Source: Pseudomonas viridiflava (GTDB lineage Bacteria; Pseudomonadota; Gammaproteobacteria; Pseudomonadales; Pseudomonadaceae). From it: a stretch of DNA of 64,000 nucleotides. The notes below the pieces were generated by a model, which was not told the origin of the DNA, searched no databases, and saw nothing but the letters and a program-made list of their open reading frames with translations. This document shows positions 60,801-64,000 of the stretch, piece after piece. Position 1 is the first letter of the stretch. Every line of letters starts with the position of its first letter. Made by a program: the position numbers and the translations under genes. The stretch is from NCBI RefSeq assembly GCF_900582195.1, contig NZ_UTHA01000016.1, positions 62,001-126,000 on the forward strand, written 5' to 3'.

Positions 60801-62066
60801 GGCAACGAAATCACCGACATTCCCGAAGCGATCTTCGATGGCAATCATGCGCAGCTGGTCGCGGGCACTGACTTGTCCGAAAACACGCAACTGTCACTGG
60901 TTGCACTGCAGCGGCTCAGGTTTTACAGCCGGGTCAATCACTTGCCGGAGGTACTCGGTATCGCCCGCGAAGACATCGAAGGGATGATCGATGCGCAAGT
61001 GTTTGGCGTCGACGAAAGTGGCGTTTCGGACATGGGCAGTGATGGCGACGATGTCGATGAAGGCGCGGCGGCCTTTGATCCGCATGCGCAGATAGCTCCG
61101 GTCGAAGAGGTTTCTGATTCGGCCCGGCATATCTCTCCTGCCGCATTGAATACCTGGCTTTCGGACTCGCCAGCGGCATTGGCCGCAAGCCGAAGCACAC
61201 TCTGGGCACGGTTGGCGGAAGAACCGAATCATGAGCGCTTTTTTCAGCTGGTGTACCTGTTGCGTCATACCCTTGAATTCCGCCTCGCACGTGCCGATCT
61301 GACTCATCGATTGTGGCGTGTCATGGAAGCAGCCAGCGAAAACACCGAACTGCGCCAATTAATGTTCCATAACGCCGAAACCCATGGCGCCTGTCCTGAT
61401 GGACGGATCCTGACGTTCAGCGAGTTGGAAACTCGCGCGTATGAATATACCGCTCTGCGCGATATTCCCCGTGAGCGCCCGGACCTGCGTGGTCGGGCCT
61501 TGCTCGATCTGACGCGACGGCTGTTTCGCCTGGAGCGGGTCGACAGGCTGGCAGAGGCCGCCGGGCATTTTCAGGACCGAGCGGAAATCCGTCTGCACTT
61601 TCGGATCGGCATGACCCGAGGCTGGCCTGACGGGCTGGAATTACCGGGTCAACCGGAACACGCGCTGTTCGCCACCCCGATTGCCGGGCAGAGCTTGATC
61701 GACGCCCGGGCGGCGGTACTGGCCGATGAAGCGTCAGACCTGTTTCTCGACGATCTGATTTCGCGGGACTATTGGGTCCGTTACCTGAAGGATCGCCATC
61801 CCGACGCATTCGCGGTACTGGAACGCAATGCCACGCGACGTCAGGAAGAAGTCGAGGATGCTCACCCCGACAAACACGTTGATGAGGCGTCCCGCGAGCG
61901 CTATGTGGAAGCGATGAACCGGCTTGAGATTGAGTTGGCGCTGGCTCGCGCGGACAGGCTGAAGGCGTTGTCCCGCAATGAACTGAAGGTGTTGGCGAAG
62001 GTGGTCGTGGATGCGCCACTGCCTGCGCCCTCATCACCCCGACCCGGACCGTCAGGGAGCCAGTGA
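54846..62066 (+). CDS. Giant toxin/effector: DUF6543-type N-terminus, leucine-rich repeats, NEL-type E3 ubiquitin ligase
   Basis: A 2406-residue protein. AGGAG lies six bases before the ATG. Residues ~1-750 resemble the dermonecrotic-toxin-like (DUF6543) region of large Pseudomonas proteins, including a hydrophobic hairpin at ~473-506 (LVSMFVPVLGEIMMVVMAGQ). Leucine-rich repeats occur in three blocks, ~1189-1330 (HLAIGN, LRRLRSVRID), ~1528-1680 (LRHVDLSNNRIV, LGRLNLQGNPLG) and ~1839-2010 (LRWLDLSYNDLHAF, LRTLNLSGNEIT). The C-terminal ~300 residues carry the NEL fold: Cys2183 in THGACPDGRILTFSELETRA gives the C-x-D catalytic motif of IpaH/SspH ligases, which transfer ubiquitin in eukaryotic host cells. 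No secretion-system gene or chaperone is adjacent. No signal peptide is seen. Confidence 0.85.
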   Translation: MPTHFSPRPDQKTPTRPLATESLHAEYLEGALPQWLIDASAQRKAAIRQAGLLLPQWYTQASALQRKRLDDCFRASLAAQSALDKTMSPLKDIDAFARPILIRALKKHYKVDVDVDKTLLSLRRPMALGIFSIEVGSFEVLSLTLLQAAMHNFELSECLPGAFHDSSGFEEETAPGEYAPVKVNLSVTNFLRLCRSLDIGARYQAHLKAFFHTTNPVMADTLRTQFIASQKASLRAAAEQALLTMDIRPQDHAMILSVIAGEKHPVMGAKQVWFADLGLMRQRLVGCIAFLIGSERRASEAVILYVPHDPEHPLKRYTGAQMEETFKRLFTARDAQSAKSPEPTAYQRFFSQFLPYDKRSYYFSQFVRESADTPLDFYNTLWRRVPEAFSPVFPFTHIRELPPEHPWMEPEPDPYIGISIMPLNERDPWAKNSDLWARLYEQHRDKVLADARSHAVPSKDVDARERDARLAALLQIGLLTLNLVSMFVPVLGEIMMVVMAGQLLYETFEGAVEWSEGDKHAAKAHLVDVAENLALIGAMSAGGALLDKLTAVAPEPVIEEMHPVTLPDGETRLWKPDLSGYEQEITLHDAVGPDALGQYRLNGKTYIRQGDKVYEQLIDPSTSQWRIKHPVESNAYQPVLEHNGRGAWRQTLEQPMRWSRLTLLRRMGHVTDGFSDETLLTLADISGVSESSLRKMHLDHAPAPPALRDAMRLFKADAEAAQIVEQLRGAAPLDTRYLNALPLVTDMPRWPYDRVLEIFSAPDMSGLPTRYGAEKLVPGVSSKPAIQLTRAQVLNGELPARILATLEENEISYLLGRDTAQFRPGRPEALGRQLADHVATRQASLVDDLYRGAEPVNPHLRILQRETPGLSDAAAQDVLDHATPAELTRLQSRGRAPLKMLEEARWYARQGRQVRSFAGLHSENLLSADSRRLALHTLARLPGWPQTLRLEIREGSLSGALLDSLGETVAPNRKYLIKEGPFYRAFNERGEPLNGTTRQGESFYRAIMRVLPDEEASALGLSDDSQSHELQRKVIESARTHRDELAQLLTPQAKSFKAPTRVSATLSGYYASGRGTGLRPSLLVRVTELYPGPRQAEAFLDQHRGLSDRQIYSLLQARRREWEGLNTALEQWQAGPSGSEAAQGRLHVAQALREAWRNAPLAEQHPEAARLSLVCDEPLPALTNAFLHVRELSVAGNGLTDGNANAFLARFPEVTHLAIGNMERGIDYLASRTRPLTSLPSAVGQMPRLVSLRFSSHAPALAADFPASLGALTSLETLHIDYAGFDARSLHALDLGALRRLRSVRIDAPYALWEWPASVERLEQLQRLDLSHTAIRALPDSLYSGQERLWAGLSLDWGALAPAQFMRAYEYVRNYSGELGHLVDLNQMVSQYCRAELDFMATLPDLHDPLPASFDAAWVTPEARMTAIARLRAEHDAIFAQFYLPANAEGMRFAGLRWQWATGRNAATLRALKRSWNAALRQHYGVPGDIATFELPEPGVGLIEYPSTQNVVELPRLPAGSFTHIRTLRLRQLDVPAAQARAFVRGFSATENLILSGNTFAELPFAATDLPSLRHVDLSNNRIVVTPAVQAQFNGLRRLGRLNLQGNPLGQLDVSAMRQLQALNLRATDLRAWPAGAESLERLYWLDLRENAIASLSPQALADPNALMKVNLSGNAFSPEGEVALNTALQRIEQANGLSDGTLRRFAGEPVPADTLPRQSAWTLTELLLALPERVAVSPGEAGRVTQLQSLHPSVSQERAVQILQNLRQTGLTDGQIDAQISQWHQHCEGLTRQLNDWLYTRGAPAGERRVSAQSRSRAALRIREAWLAGLSHNPGEEGLILNLSGLQTGDMPGLAVPLPGVTMLDVSGVGMTGAGASSFLQGFASLRRLIISGNELLTVPESVLHMNQLQRLDMQYCDLFSASSVYPLLGGGRLRWLDLSYNDLHAFDPPAFGAIHTLDLRYNELADWPSGVLDAPNLRTLNLSGNEITDIPEAIFDGNHAQLVAGTDLSENTQLSLVALQRLRFYSRVNHLPEVLGIAREDIEGMIDAQVFGVDESGVSDMGSDGDDVDEGAAAFDPHAQIAPVEEVSDSARHISPAALNTWLSDSPAALAASRSTLWARLAEEPNHERFFQLVYLLRHTLEFRLARADLTHRLWRVMEAASENTELRQLMFHNAETHGACPDGRILTFSELETRAYEYTALRDIPRERPDLRGRALLDLTRRLFRLERVDRLAEAAGHFQDRAEIRLHFRIGMTRGWPDGLELPGQPEHALFATPIAGQSLIDARAAVLADEASDLFLDDLISRDYWVRYLKDRHPDAFAVLERNATRRQEEVEDAHPDKHVDEASRERYVEAMNRLEIELALARADRLKALSRNELKVLAKVVVDAPLPAPSSPRPGPSGSQ

Positions 62067-62076
62067 GGGGTGGCGC

Positions 62077-62104
62077 GGATCTGAGAGCGGGCGCTCTCAG
62101 ATCC
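62077..62104. terminator. Hairpin between convergent effector and metH genes
   Basis: GGATCTGAGAGC and GCTCTCAGATCC pair over 12 bp with a very short loop. There is no T-run, so it may terminate weakly or protect the transcript end. It lies in the 46-base gap between the two stops. Confidence 0.5.
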
Positions 62105-62112
62105 TGGGCGTT

Positions 62113-64000
<1,888 letters not shown>

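Overview
The window reads as chromosomal DNA of a Pseudomonas of the P. fluorescens group. Codon use is GC-rich. The classic Pseudomonas REP palindromes (core GGGAGCGAGC..GCTCGC) sit between genes, and the gene content fits: a lexA2-imuA-imuB-dnaE2 cassette, a CysI/DUF934 pair, a RES-Xre toxin-antitoxin module, a TorF-family porin and a very long two-partner-secretion exoprotein. No rRNA, tRNA, CRISPR array, intact insertion sequence or prophage was seen. The assignment to genus is inference from content.

Layout. 1-11.8 kb: the C-terminal ~3920 residues of a filamentous-haemagglutinin-like exoprotein, ending in a strong terminator. 11.8-12.4 kb: AraC-regulator remnant and a MITE-like repeat. 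12.4-14.3 kb: Dyp-type peroxidase and a Gfo/Idh/MocA oxidoreductase. 14.5-22.0 kb: GntR regulator, AprA-like flavoprotein, AprB-like ferredoxin, ABC importer (its binding protein carries a NosL-like tail), HEAT-repeat protein and DUF971 protein, mostly with 4-base overlaps. I consider this the best candidate for an undescribed pathway. 22.1-25.9 kb: TorF porin, exported amidohydrolase, divergent LysR. 26.0-31.8 kb: the SOS mutagenesis cassette, with a perfect LexA2-type palindrome over the lexA2 start codon. 32.0-33.8 kb: three-lipoprotein operon (CsgG-like, DUF4810, DUF799). 34.0-39.6 kb: FCD-type GntR regulator, hybrid histidine kinase, second UvrA. 39.7-41.4 kb: small stress-type proteins (DUF4142, DUF465, two acidic peptides). 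41.5-43.8 kb: strictosidine-synthase-like protein and a fatty-acid-hydroxylase/SRPBCC fusion. 43.9-46.7 kb: LysR regulator and a HoxX-like protein with no hydrogenase nearby. 47.3-48.2 kb: Xre/RES toxin-antitoxin pair. 48.3-54.7 kb: SCP2 protein, histidine phosphatase, SohB, DUF934 and CysI (joined by an apparent 1-base deletion), a 37-residue membrane peptide, an orphan binding protein, DUF2970. 54.8-62.1 kb: a 2406-residue protein with a toxin-like N-terminus, leucine-rich repeats and a C-terminal NEL-type E3 ubiquitin ligase domain with a Cys-x-Asp motif. 62.1-64 kb: C-terminal half of MetH.

Functional themes are sulfur and redox metabolism (CysI/DUF934, MetH, AprAB-like cluster), DNA damage tolerance (ImuA/ImuB/DnaE2, UvrA2) and host or surface interaction (exoprotein, NEL effector, lipoprotein trio). 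Two repeat families punctuate the intergenic spaces: REP/BIME elements, and a ~120-225 bp palindromic-ended element seen four times.
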